Positions 1-8,421 of a stretch of 46,724 nucleotides of DNA are shown here, piece after piece. The stretch is from positions 1 to 46,724 of the forward strand of contig JAMCVM010000223.1 in assembly GCA_023475835.1 (NCBI GenBank). The letters are read 5' to 3'. This DNA is from Bacillota bacterium (GTDB lineage Bacteria; Bacillota; Sulfobacillia; Sulfobacillales; Sulfobacillaceae). Both the position numbers and the translations under genes were made by a program. The stretch's first letter is position 1; each line of letters opens with the position of its first letter. Below the pieces are notes generated by a model. That model was not told the origin of the DNA and did not search any database. It saw nothing but the letters and a program-made list of their open reading frames with translations.

Positions 1-268
1 CGGAGACGGCTAGGAGCAAAACTGCGGCCTCCGAAAGAGCGAACAATTCCAGACGTGTTCAGGAATGTGCAGATCTAGGAGATTTCTGCATGGGTCTGTG
101 TAAATATGCTTAAGCACGTTATAGCGGAATAGGCTAGGCGTCTTGAAGGTCTTGGGTGAGAACACGCTATGTGGTAACGGTTTTGAAACATAAAATGGGT
201 ACACTTTTTCTCAGAGAGCCTGAACCATCGCGCATCAGGGTTCACCGAACTGAGGGAGTGTGATTTTG

Positions 269-1480
269 ATGCATCCCGTTTTGAAAACGGCAAGCGCCGC
301 TATTGTCGGCTTTGCAGTGGGTGCGGGGGCGGCGACCGGCCTTTACACTGCGGTCAACCGGACCCAAGATCGGACTGAAGCGCACGCACAGGCTGGACCT
401 GCCAACGCGGCCGCCAGATACGCTAAAATTGCGGTCCCGACGGCCAGCACCCTGCCGATTGGGGCAGATACGATCTCTCAAGTGGTGGCCCGCACCAGTT
501 CTGCCGTGGTGAAGGTAGTGGCCACTGTTCCGCAACAAGTCTCCATTTCCTCCTCGTCGTTTTTTACCCCATTTTTCGGGTCGGTTTTCGGCGGGGGAGC
601 GGCTATTCCTTCGGAACAAGAAGTCGCTACAGATATTGGCTCGGGATTTTTCTTCAATAGCGAGGGATATCTGTTAACTAATGACCATGTCATCCAGGGT
701 GCTTCTTCGCTGACGGTGGATGTGCCCGGATATCATCATCCGGTGGCGGCCACGGTGGTGGGGACCGATTACGCTGCCGACTTGGCCGTTCTGCGAGTGC
801 GGCTTAAAAACCCTGCGCCGGTCTTAGCACTTGGAAATTCAACCGACACTCCCGTCGGCTCTTGGGCAATAGCCATAGGCAATCCTTACAATCTGAACCA
901 TACCGTGACCGTGGGCGTGATTAGCGCCAAGGGGCGCCCGCTGACGATCGGAAACCGGCAATATCGCAATTTGTTGCAAACCTCGGCCGCGATAAACCCT
1001 GGCAACAGCGGTGGACCGCTGTTAAATCTCCAAGGTGAGGTCGTGGGCATCAACACCGCGGTGCAGTCGCAGGGACAGGGCATTAGCTTTGCCATTCCTA
1101 CCAGTACCATCGAGCAAGTATTGCCCCGCCTGATGAAGGACCATGATGTTCCCCAACCTTGGATCGGGATCTATGCGGCCACCGACAGCGCTAAGATCGC
1201 CAGAGAATATGATCTGGCCAGCCAGCGTGGAGTCCTTATAGCTGAAGTCGATCCGGGAAGCCCGGCTGCAGCCGCTAATTTATCGGCCGGGGATGTCATT
1301 ACAGCGGTCAACGGAGTCAGTGTGCGAACTGCTTCACGCCTACAAGCCATCGTTCATCGATCGTCTGTGGGAACGAAACTCATTTTATCGGTGAATCATA
1401 ACGGCTCGGAGACCAAGGTAGCCGTAATCGTCGGAGAGAACCCGAATAGCGGAGGGCTCTCCCCGTCTCTGGCCGGTTAA
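269..1480 (+). CDS. htrA: HtrA/DegP-like S1C serine protease with PDZ domain, membrane-anchored
   Basis: This is a quality-control serine protease of the HtrA/DegP family, expected at the outer face of the membrane, where it degrades misfolded proteins. An N-terminal hydrophobic segment (about residues 8-27) looks like a signal anchor and is followed by a low-complexity linker. The trypsin-like domain carries the triad His140 (in TNDHVI), Asp171 (in AADLAV) and Ser247 (in NPGNSGGPLL). A single PDZ domain fills about residues 297-390. The length, about 403 residues, is normal for the family. I chose the ATG at 269 because GAGGGAG at 252-258 sits about 10 bases upstream; an in-frame GTG at 260 would be almost on top of it. 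The stop codon overlaps the stop of the convergent oxidoreductase gene. Function is confident; the substrate is not known. Confidence 0.93.
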   Translation: MHPVLKTASAAIVGFAVGAGAATGLYTAVNRTQDRTEAHAQAGPANAAARYAKIAVPTASTLPIGADTISQVVARTSSAVVKVVATVPQQVSISSSSFFTPFFGSVFGGGAAIPSEQEVATDIGSGFFFNSEGYLLTNDHVIQGASSLTVDVPGYHHPVAATVVGTDYAADLAVLRVRLKNPAPVLALGNSTDTPVGSWAIAIGNPYNLNHTVTVGVISAKGRPLTIGNRQYRNLLQTSAAINPGNSGGPLLNLQGEVVGINTAVQSQGQGISFAIPTSTIEQVLPRLMKDHDVPQPWIGIYAATDSAKIAREYDLASQRGVLIAEVDPGSPAAAANLSAGDVITAVNGVSVRTASRLQAIVHRSSVGTKLILSVNHNGSETKVAVIVGENPNSGGLSPSLAG

Positions 1481-2673
1481 GTGGTTTTAATCCGATTTTT
1501 CAGTTGGGAGGGGTCGCTGATCTTCTCTCCGCTCTGAAGTATCTTCCGGGCGTCTTTGATTTTGTCCCAGACGTTCCAATTCAGGATGCCGACGACCCGA
1601 TCTTGGTCGAGATAATACAATACGCCTTCTTCGTCGCGTTGCATCCAGTCCGCATAGACTGTCAAACTGGGGTCCAACCTTCCGATGGCTTCAAATCCCA
1701 GATGAAACAGATCCGAGTAAAAAAAGGGAAGATGAGTATAGGGCTTCTCCGCTCCTGTCATATTGCGGCCTGCGAGCCGTCCCTGGCTGATTGCGTTGTC
1801 TTCATGTTCTACGCGCACATGCGGACCCTGCCCACCCCAGGGAAACAAGGCGACATCGCCGGCAGCGTACACGTCGGGGTCATTGGTGCGAAGCAATGAA
1901 TCGACGAAAATGCCGTCCCCGGTGGTCAATTGGGCGGCTTGCGCGAGCTCGATATTCGGAAGGATGCCGAGGCCGGCAACGACCACGTCAGCGGTCAAAA
2001 GTGTATGGTTGTCGGTCTGCACCTCAAAGCCTTCGGAGCGGTGCCTAACCGAGAGGACCCGCATGTTAGCGTAGATGCTGACACCATGGTCCACGTAGAC
2101 CTGGCTAACGTGGGCGGCTAGATCTTTGGGGAGAACGTGACCCAAGATTCCTGATTCGGGAAAGATGATGCTGACGGACTTTTTGAGCTTAGCCAATTGA
2201 GCAGCGAGTTCTGCGCCAACAAAACCGCCGCCGATGACAAGAACGGAAGAATGCGTCTCAACCGCGTGATACAGTTTGAGATAGTCGTCTAGACTGCGGA
2301 AATAGATCACGTCGGGGTCGTCCTCAGCGCCTAAATCGTTTAAACGCCGAGGACGACCCCCGGTTGCCAACAGCAGTTTTCGGTACTCATAGGACACACC
2401 AGATGCGGTGTGGACCTGGTGTTGAGAGGGGTCGATAGCGCTGACTAGGGTGGTTAGCGCTATCGACCCGGTGCCCGAGGAGGCACACCAAATATCCTCC
2501 ATGCGTTCTTCTGTCCACAGTTTTTTGCTTAGCGGCGGACGTTGATAGGCCGGATGTTTTTCCTCCGAGAGCATGAAAACCGAAGAGGCTGACTCTGCCC
2601 GCCGAATCGCTGCCCAGGCCGCATCGGCCGCCATTCCACCGCCGACGATGAGGTAATCTACGCGTTTCAGCAT
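1477..2673 (-). CDS. AIF-like FAD/NAD(P)-dependent oxidoreductase
   Basis: This is a flavoprotein of the pyridine nucleotide-disulfide oxidoreductase fold, closest in motif to the apoptosis-inducing factor/ferredoxin reductase group. Near the N terminus it has an FAD-binding GGGMAADAA motif, then YQRPPLSKKLW, which matches a characteristic AIF motif, a second Rossmann motif (VLVIGGGFVGAELA) for NAD(P)H, and a C-terminal segment FFYSDLFHLGFEAIG, also typical of AIF. The CxxxxC redox pair of dihydrolipoamide dehydrogenase is absent. The start at 2673 (MLKRVDYL) has an AAGGGGG ribosome site about 8 bases upstream; a TTG at 2700 is less likely. It lies 69 bases downstream of odhB on the same strand and is probably part of that operon. 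Its electron partner cannot be deduced. The stop codon overlaps that of htrA. Confidence 0.88.
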   Translation of the reverse strand: MLKRVDYLIVGGGMAADAAWAAIRRAESASSVFMLSEEKHPAYQRPPLSKKLWTEERMEDIWCASSGTGSIALTTLVSAIDPSQHQVHTASGVSYEYRKLLLATGGRPRRLNDLGAEDDPDVIYFRSLDDYLKLYHAVETHSSVLVIGGGFVGAELAAQLAKLKKSVSIIFPESGILGHVLPKDLAAHVSQVYVDHGVSIYANMRVLSVRHRSEGFEVQTDNHTLLTADVVVAGLGILPNIELAQAAQLTTGDGIFVDSLLRTNDPDVYAAGDVALFPWGGQGPHVRVEHEDNAISQGRLAGRNMTGAEKPYTHLPFFYSDLFHLGFEAIGRLDPSLTVYADWMQRDEEGVLYYLDQDRVVGILNWNVWDKIKDARKILQSGEKISDPSQLKNRIKTT

Positions 2674-2742
2674 GTTAAATGCCCCCTTAAAGGCTGCCAA
2701 CGAGGCTAAGTGCCCACCTTTGGACCCGATCCACCGACGTCG

Positions 2743-3942
2743 TTATCCTTCCAACAAAAGACTTTCGGGATCCTCCATCAAATTTTTCAGCTTGACTAAG
2801 AAACGCACCGCGTCACCGCCGTCGATCAGACGGTGATCATAGGTAAGCGCCACATACATCATCGGCCGGATAAGCACTTGTCCTTCGACGGCGACCGGAC
2901 GTTCCTCAATTTTATGCAATCCTAAGATGCCGACTTGCGGCGTATTGAGAATCGGTGTAGACAGCAGCGACCCGTAGGTGCCGCCGTTGGTAATGGTAAA
3001 GGTTCCTCCCCTGAGATCTTCTAGACTCAGCGTTTTCTCTCTGGCTTTGGTCGCCACCGAACGGATAGCTTGTTCGATTTGCGCGAACGATAGCCGATCG
3101 GCACCCCGTACCACCGGAACCACTAATCCTTGGTCTGTACCGACGGCGATGCCAATGTCGTAGTAATCTTTGAGCACCATGTCGGTGCCTTGAATCTCAG
3201 CGTTGACTTGCGGAAAAGCCTTTAGGGCAGCTACGGTGGCCTTGGTGAAAAAAGACATGAGTCCGAGACTCACCCCATACCGTTCTTTGAACCTATCGCG
3301 CCAGCGGTGACGCAATTCTTGAACCACCGACATGTCGACCTCGTTAAAAGTGGTCAACATCGCTGCTGTATGTTGGGCCTCTACCAAGCGGCGGGCAATG
3401 GTTAGACGGCGCTGAGATAGACGCACCCGGCGTTCATTGGGGCGTTCTTCGACGGCCGGTGATGGCGCCGGGGCGGCCTCCGGTTTCTGAGGGTGCTGTT
3501 CTGCCGAACGCTCGACATCAGCTCGAATCACCCGACCTCGGGGGCCGCTACCAACCACGGTTTGCAAGTCGACCGCCAGTTGTTCGGCCACATTTCTGAC
3601 TCCAGGCGATGCTCGGCGATCTCCGGCTGCTGATTCGGGACTCGGGTCGGGCGTAGGCGCTGCGGGCAAAGGTTCTCCGATCGGGGTGGCCCCAGCGCTG
3701 TCATCGCCAGCTTCCAGCATTCCTAGCACTTGTCCGACCGACACAGTCTCCCCTTCCTGACAACTGATCTCTTTCAAAGTGCCGGAGGCGGTGGCACTGA
3801 CTTCTAAATTCACCTTGTCGGTTTCCAGTTCCACCAAGGCATCTCCTAGCGAGACCGTATCCCCAGGCTGTTTTAACCATTGCCCCACGGTGGCTTCGAC
3901 GATTGATTCTCCTAATGCGGGAACAGATATTTCGATGGACAT
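2743..3942 (-). CDS. odhB: 2-oxoglutarate dehydrogenase E2, dihydrolipoyl succinyltransferase
   Basis: This is the acyltransferase core of the 2-oxoglutarate dehydrogenase complex, passing the succinyl group from E1-bound thiamine diphosphate to CoA in the TCA cycle. Domain order is standard: an N-terminal lipoyl domain with the modified Lys43 in [10 protein letters not shown], a Pro/Ala-rich linker, a peripheral subunit-binding domain at about 111-146, a second linker, and the catalytic domain from about 172 to the end. The catalytic HxxxD motif is visible as His370 and Asp374 in YDHRLIDGG. Length (399 residues) is usual. It begins 9 bases after the odhA stop, with a good ribosome site (AGGAGG) before the ATG, so the two are surely co-transcribed. 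The linkage to an OGDH-type E1 makes succinyl specificity much more likely than acetyl. Confidence 0.95.
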   Translation of the reverse strand: MSIEISVPALGESIVEATVGQWLKQPGDTVSLGDALVELETDKVNLEVSATASGTLKEISCQEGETVSVGQVLGMLEAGDDSAGATPIGEPLPAAPTPDPSPESAAGDRRASPGVRNVAEQLAVDLQTVVGSGPRGRVIRADVERSAEQHPQKPEAAPAPSPAVEERPNERRVRLSQRRLTIARRLVEAQHTAAMLTTFNEVDMSVVQELRHRWRDRFKERYGVSLGLMSFFTKATVAALKAFPQVNAEIQGTDMVLKDYYDIGIAVGTDQGLVVPVVRGADRLSFAQIEQAIRSVATKAREKTLSLEDLRGGTFTITNGGTYGSLLSTPILNTPQVGILGLHKIEERPVAVEGQVLIRPMMYVALTYDHRLIDGGDAVRFLVKLKNLMEDPESLLLEG

Positions 3943-3951
3943 ATTGACCTC

Positions 3952-6774
3952 CTAGATGCGGACTTTGCTTCGATGAGTAGAAACTGCCAGCGTTTGTTGA
4001 ATAATGGCCTGCTGCTCTTCTGCGTGCACCTCTGCGCTTCCCGAGGCGACGCTGGCACGGCCAGGCCGCCCAATGTAACCAAGCTCCATGCCGTGGGGTA
4101 AAAGATTTTGCAGCCGTTCTTGGACAAACGTCCACGCCCCCATGTTGCGCGGTTCTTCCTGAAGCCAGATGACTTCGCGTAAATTCGTAAACTGGGTTAA
4201 GTATGCCCGAATTGCGGCTTCGGGGAATGGGTAAAGTTGCTCCAAGCGCAAGACTCGGAGCACGCCTAACTCCGGCTCGGAACGCTTGCCTGCCTCCGCT
4301 TTGATGTCGACTGCAACCTTGCCGGAAGTCAACACTACGCGTTCCACTGCCTCCGTCGGTCCGTTCGCTAGCGGAAGTTCCAAAATTTCTTGAAAAGGTC
4401 CTGCCAGTAAATCTGTTAGACTGGACCCGGCTAGAGGATGACGCAAGAGACTTTTCGGGGTCATGACGATGAGTGGTCGAGGGTCAGAGGACAGTCGAAA
4501 TGCATGCAGACGAAGCAAATGAAAATACTGAGCGGCCGTGGTGCAATTAGCCACGTAGCAATTGTCTTCGGCGGCAAGTTGCAGATATCGTTCCAGGCGA
4601 GCGCTCGAATGTTCTGGACCTTGTCCTTCAAACCCATGGGGCAGGAGCAAGACCAAACCAGAAGATTGCCGCCATTTGGCTCGCCCAGCGGCGATAAACT
4701 GATCGATGATGGGCTGGGCGACATTAGCAAAGTCGCCGAATTGCGCCTCCCAAATCACCAAGGTTTCTGGAGCCCGAACGCTATAACCATATTCGAAGCC
4801 TAGGACCGCCGCTTCCGAGAGGGGACTGTTGTGAATCTGGAACGAGGCGCGATTGGACGAAATGGCCGCCAGCGGAATAATCGAAGGACCGCCCTCGGTA
4901 TCATGCCACACTAAGTGCCGTTGACTAAACGTCCCTCGTTCTGTGTCCTGGCCGGTCATCCGAATGGGAGTGTTGTTAGCGAGAATCGAGGCGAAGGCGA
5001 GAGACTCGGCCCAGGCCCAATCAATGGTCCCCTCTTCGTCGAGACCATCGAGGTGCCGAGCCATCACTCGGGCTAACTTGGGATGGAGATGAAAGCCTTC
5101 CGGTACTGCCAGCAATTCGCGATTCCAAGCCCTAATTTGATCGCTGTCGAGCGGGAGTGCGGACTTGGGGGCCGGTTTAGGCACCGGGTCTCCAAAACTT
5201 TCGGCTACCGATTCAGCGGAGGCTTTTTGATGAGCGCGGGTCATCCGTGCATGGGACGCTTCACGAATCGCCCGTATTTTTTCCTCGGAAAGAATCTTTG
5301 CGTCCGATAGTGCTTGGGAGTAAAGGACAGCCACGGTAGGGTGGGCCGCAATCTCATGATATAAATGGGGTTGGGTGAACGCCGGTTCATCTCCTTCGTT
5401 GTGGCCCCAACGTCGATAGCCTACGATATCCACCAGAAAATCTTTATGAAACCGCTGACGAAATGAAAATGCTAGATCTATGGCCGCGATCACGGTTTCG
5501 GGCATGTCTGCACTGACATGAATAATGGGGATGTCATACCCCTTGGCTAGATCACTGGAGTAACGCATTGACCGTTCGTCTTCGGTGTCGGTGGTGAATC
5601 CAATGTCGTTATTCGAAATGATATGCACGGTGCCGCCGGTTTTATAGGCACTGAGCTTGGATAAGTTGAGAGTTTCGGCGACGACGCCCTCCCCGTCGAA
5701 GGCAGCGTCGCCATGGACGATGATCGCCAAGGCATGATTGAATGCCGGCGAAGGAGTGCCAGGCACGTCGCGACGGTCCTGAAGCGCGCGAGTCTGACCC
5801 TCAACGACTGGATTGACCAGTTCCAAATGACTTGGATTGTTGGCCAAAATGACGTTGATATCACGTCCGGCAATGGACTGCTGCCGCGAAAACCCAAGGT
5901 GATATTTGACGTCGCCGGTCCAATGAGGGTCATCCATCACGGGCTCAGAATGATGGTGGAGAAATTCGGCGAGGAGTGTTTCCAAGGGTTTTTTCAGCAC
6001 GTGTGCGAGGACATTTAGCCTGCCGCGATGGGCCATGCCGATGACGGCGGCGTCGATTTCAGCGGCGGCGGCTAAACGGACGAGGTGGTTCAACACCGGG
6101 ACGATGACATCTAGCCCCTCGACCGAAAAGCGTTTTTGTCCGGGAAAGGTTTGATGGAGAAAATGCTCAAATTCCTCAGCATCGACAAGTTCCTGGAGCA
6201 ACTGCAGTTGGTCGGCCGCGCTGAAAGTCGTCGACCTCGAGGGGGACTCTACTTGCTGTCTCAACCAATTGCGTTCGTCGCGGTCCAAAACATGTTCGAA
6301 CTCGATGCCCATCGAGCCTAGATAACTCTGGCTGAGTGAGGCCAGGACGGCACTTATGGTCATCCCCAACGAAACGTATTCCGGGCCTAATATGCTACTC
6401 GGCAGCGATGCTGTCGCCGTTTGGTCAATACCGCGCGCGGCTAAGTCAAATAGGCTGGTCCGCTCGGGTGGGTGAAAGGGGTCAAAGGCAACCGCCCGGT
6501 GCCCTTCCCGGCGCAGGTCTTCAATGAATTGAATGACCGGTACGATTTGTTCCAATGTCTCTCGGGCGATACCGGGGGCGGCTGGCTCCCCCGAGTTCTG
6601 TTCGAAGGTGGGCGGCAAGGCTCCTGCGCGTTCTTGTTCCTCGAAGAAGGTTCGAGTGTTGGTGTCGATCGAGACCGGGTCCGCGAGGTATTGTTCGTAG
6701 AGACCCATGACATAGCCAGCGTTGGCACCATAAAATCGCTGCCACTGGCTCGACCCGTCCTGCTGATTGGCCAT
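3952..6774 (-). CDS. odhA: 2-oxoglutarate dehydrogenase E1 subunit
   Basis: This is the thiamine diphosphate-dependent decarboxylase of the 2-oxoglutarate dehydrogenase complex (about 940 residues, the normal size). Family signatures seen include GMAHRGRLN, GDVKYHLGFS, NPSHLELVNPVVEGQ and IIVHGDAAFDGEGVVAE, the ThDP/Mg region, and SNNDIGFTT. The N terminus has the usual YGANAGYVMGLYEQYL segment. The reading frame is open to an ATG at 6840, but I prefer the ATG at 6774 (MANQQDGSS): GGGGAGA lies about 10 bases upstream and the family starts at this point. The 66 bases between contain a perfect G6/C6 hairpin (6821-6838), then presumably part of the mRNA leader. The gene leads the operon odhA-odhB-FAD oxidoreductase; no lipoamide dehydrogenase gene (E3) is in the window. 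Confidence 0.95.
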   Translation of the reverse strand: MANQQDGSSQWQRFYGANAGYVMGLYEQYLADPVSIDTNTRTFFEEQERAGALPPTFEQNSGEPAAPGIARETLEQIVPVIQFIEDLRREGHRAVAFDPFHPPERTSLFDLAARGIDQTATASLPSSILGPEYVSLGMTISAVLASLSQSYLGSMGIEFEHVLDRDERNWLRQQVESPSRSTTFSAADQLQLLQELVDAEEFEHFLHQTFPGQKRFSVEGLDVIVPVLNHLVRLAAAAEIDAAVIGMAHRGRLNVLAHVLKKPLETLLAEFLHHHSEPVMDDPHWTGDVKYHLGFSRQQSIAGRDINVILANNPSHLELVNPVVEGQTRALQDRRDVPGTPSPAFNHALAIIVHGDAAFDGEGVVAETLNLSKLSAYKTGGTVHIISNNDIGFTTDTEDERSMRYSSDLAKGYDIPIIHVSADMPETVIAAIDLAFSFRQRFHKDFLVDIVGYRRWGHNEGDEPAFTQPHLYHEIAAHPTVAVLYSQALSDAKILSEEKIRAIREASHARMTRAHQKASAESVAESFGDPVPKPAPKSALPLDSDQIRAWNRELLAVPEGFHLHPKLARVMARHLDGLDEEGTIDWAWAESLAFASILANNTPIRMTGQDTERGTFSQRHLVWHDTEGGPSIIPLAAISSNRASFQIHNSPLSEAAVLGFEYGYSVRAPETLVIWEAQFGDFANVAQPIIDQFIAAGRAKWRQSSGLVLLLPHGFEGQGPEHSSARLERYLQLAAEDNCYVANCTTAAQYFHLLRLHAFRLSSDPRPLIVMTPKSLLRHPLAGSSLTDLLAGPFQEILELPLANGPTEAVERVVLTSGKVAVDIKAEAGKRSEPELGVLRVLRLEQLYPFPEAAIRAYLTQFTNLREVIWLQEEPRNMGAWTFVQERLQNLLPHGMELGYIGRPGRASVASGSAEVHAEEQQAIIQQTLAVSTHRSKVRI

Positions 6775-6820
6775 TCTTTGTTCATCTCCCCAAAAAGTCT
6801 CCACTAAGGAGCGTTCGACA

Positions 6821-6872
6821 GGGGGGAGGTAGCCCCCCATCGAATTTTCCCCGTAAGCTTGTCGAACTTACG
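6821..6872 (-). promoter_or_regulatory. odhA leader: G6/C6 hairpin and upstream palindrome
   Basis: Two inverted repeats precede odhA. The first pairs GGGGGG (6821-6826) with CCCCCC (6833-6838) around a 6-base loop, about 47 bases before the chosen start. The second, CGTAAG (6852-6857) with CTTACG (6867-6872), is a 21-base imperfect palindrome that could bind a dimeric regulator or fold in RNA. Neither resembles a riboswitch I know. Function is inferred only from position. Confidence 0.35.
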
Positions 6873-7029
6873 TCTTCTAGTCTGAGCATATCGGATCCGT
6901 AAGCTAACTGCGAATGAAACTTTTCTATTCATAACCAAACTAAAGGTTATACACGCGTCGTCAGGCTGCCAGTGCTACAATGAAGCCAATGTGTGATCGA
7001 GGGGGAGGATTCTGAAGACGGATATCGAT

Positions 7030-7776
7030 GTGGGTCAAATAGTGGTTGAGACACAAGCTCGAATCGGAGGAGGCGCCCAGCCTCATTGGGTGCCTGGATC
7101 TCGATACGGCCAGGCCGTTAACGATGTGGAAAAAAATCTCGCTGGGTGTATCGATCACACCTTGTTAAGCGCGGATGCCGACCAAGAGGACATTGAGCGT
7201 TTATGCCAACAAGCGCTGAAGTGGTCGACGGCGAGCGTGTGTGTCAACCCGATTTGGGTTTCCTTGGCCTCCCGCAATCTCGGCGCCTCAACCGTACGTG
7301 TCTGCTCCGTGGTGGGATTTCCCTTCGGTGCTTCTTTGAGTGCGCTGAAGGCCAAGGAAGCCCATATGGCGGTCGAGGAAGGCGCTAGCGAAATAGACAT
7401 GGTGATGGCTTTGGGGAAGTTTCGGAGTGGATGCTGGGAATTCGTGCTCGACGATATTCTTCAGGTGCGCCAAGCTATCGGCGACCTAGTGCTGAAAGTG
7501 ATTGTCGAGACCGGGCTGTGGGAGGATCACCAAATCGTCCAAGCGGCGACGATTTCCGTCGCCGCAGGCGCAGATTACCTGAAGACGTCTACCGGATTTC
7601 TGGCCGGAGGAGCAACGCTGCCCGCGGTTCGCTTGCTTCGCACCGCGGTTGGGGTAACGGCCGGCGTCAAAGCGTCAGGAGGCATCAAGACCCGCCAGGC
7701 GGCTTGGTCAATGATCGCTGCCGGAGCCGACCGCTTGGGATGCAGCCAAACCGAAGTCTTGCTTCAGGGAGAGTAA
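7030..7776 (+). CDS. deoC: deoxyribose-phosphate aldolase
   Basis: This enzyme splits 2-deoxy-D-ribose 5-phosphate into glyceraldehyde 3-phosphate and acetaldehyde in deoxynucleoside catabolism. The TIM-barrel signatures are complete: CIDHTLL near the start, EIDMVM, LKVIVETG, and the Schiff-base lysine in GADYLKTSTGF (Lys185 with the start used here), followed by GVKASGGIKT. The start is uncertain. The longest frame begins at GTG 7030, but that leaves about 35 residues before the usual family start; GTG codons at 7090 and 7126 are alternatives, the last giving a start just before the conserved IDHTLL. A strong purine run (7000-7008) lies upstream but too far from 7030 to fit well. A clear terminator follows the stop. 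The gene stands alone between divergent odhA and a convergent small gene. Confidence 0.92.
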   Translation: MGQIVVETQARIGGGAQPHWVPGSRYGQAVNDVEKNLAGCIDHTLLSADADQEDIERLCQQALKWSTASVCVNPIWVSLASRNLGASTVRVCSVVGFPFGASLSALKAKEAHMAVEEGASEIDMVMALGKFRSGCWEFVLDDILQVRQAIGDLVLKVIVETGLWEDHQIVQAATISVAAGADYLKTSTGFLAGGATLPAVRLLRTAVGVTAGVKASGGIKTRQAAWSMIAAGADRLGCSQTEVLLQGE

Positions 7777-7806
7777 AGAAGGGCGGCCTAAACGGAATAT
7801 ATCCAA

Positions 7807-7849
7807 GGCCATGCTTCGATGGTGGCAAAGCATGGCCCCGGGAGTTTTT
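7807..7849 (+). terminator. rho-independent terminator of deoC
   Basis: A perfect 10-bp stem, GGCCATGCTT (7807-7816) with AAGCATGGCC (7828-7837), closes an 11-base loop; after a short GC-rich spacer there are five T residues (7845-7849). It begins 30 bases after the deoC stop codon. Confidence 0.8.
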
Positions 7850-7850
7850 G

Positions 7851-8216
7851 CTAAGCGGAGGTACGTTGACTTCCGGCCGCGTTGGCATTGGCAGCCAAAA
7901 CAAACGACAATCCGGCACCGATCAGCACCAAAATCCCTACGACCAGGGTAACGAGTAGGTCGTCTTTGTGGTGTTTGGCGAATCCTAACGTCCAGGGTGA
8001 AATGGCCATCCAAATGCCTAACAGGGCTAGCACGATGTCGCGCCAACGACCCGACTGGGGCGCTAGGACCACCCAAAGTGCGCCCAGCAAGATCAGCGCG
8101 CCCCCGATAATAAAGTTCCACTCCGGTGCCGCCGAGTGCTTGGCGGCAGACAATATCCAAGCACTCGCTACGAACCACGCTCCGAAAACCGCGACGGCCC
8201 ACCAACGAATACTCAC
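7851..8216 (-). CDS. small SPW-repeat-like integral membrane protein
   Basis: This is a protein of about 121 residues with four predicted membrane helices arranged as two pairs. The second half carries an SPW motif inside WMAISPWTLGF; the equivalent place in the first half reads VASAWIL, a degenerate copy. This is the pattern of the SPW-repeat family (two-helix units of unknown function). The start is GTG 8216: GGAGGA sits 6 bases upstream, while the longer frame from TTG 8243 would put the ribosome site inside the gene. It is transcribed toward the deoC terminator. The role is unknown. Confidence 0.7.
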   Translation of the reverse strand: MSIRWWAVAVFGAWFVASAWILSAAKHSAAPEWNFIIGGALILLGALWVVLAPQSGRWRDIVLALLGIWMAISPWTLGFAKHHKDDLLVTLVVGILVLIGAGLSFVLAANANAAGSQRTSA

Positions 8217-8269
8217 GGATCTTCCTCCTATCAAGAGCTTCAATGTAGTAGAGAATACGCATAAAGGAC

Positions 8270-8300
8270 TAATGGAGACGGGCGAGGCCCATCTCCATTA
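8270..8300. repeat. inverted repeat (hairpin) upstream of SPW gene
   Basis: TAATGGAGA (8270-8278) pairs with TCTCCATTA (8292-8300), and an inner GGG/CCC extends the stem past one mismatch. It is not followed by a T run on either strand. It lies about 55 bases upstream of the SPW gene start, so an operator or leader hairpin is possible. Confidence 0.5.
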
Positions 8301-8307
8301 TATGGGC

Positions 8308-8349
8308 AAAAACGCCAAAATTGCACAAAAGTATCGGCAAATTTTGGCG
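8308..8349 (-). terminator. rho-independent terminator of the NHL-repeat gene
   Basis: Read on the minus strand, CGCCAAAATT and AATTTTGGCG form a perfect 10-bp stem (8313-8322 with 8340-8349, 17-base loop), followed at once by five T residues (8308-8312). It lies about 70 bases after the stop codon of the large secreted protein gene. Confidence 0.7.
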
Positions 8350-8421
8350 ATAGCACAAATCATAGGCACCTTTATTATCGGTGTGGGGTTTAAATCACAC
8401 GAACCGCCAAACTACGATCCG

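Noticed and set aside
10-204. 64-residue minus-strand frame at the window start
   Set aside because: No ribosome site and no recognisable protein; probably the upstream region of htrA.
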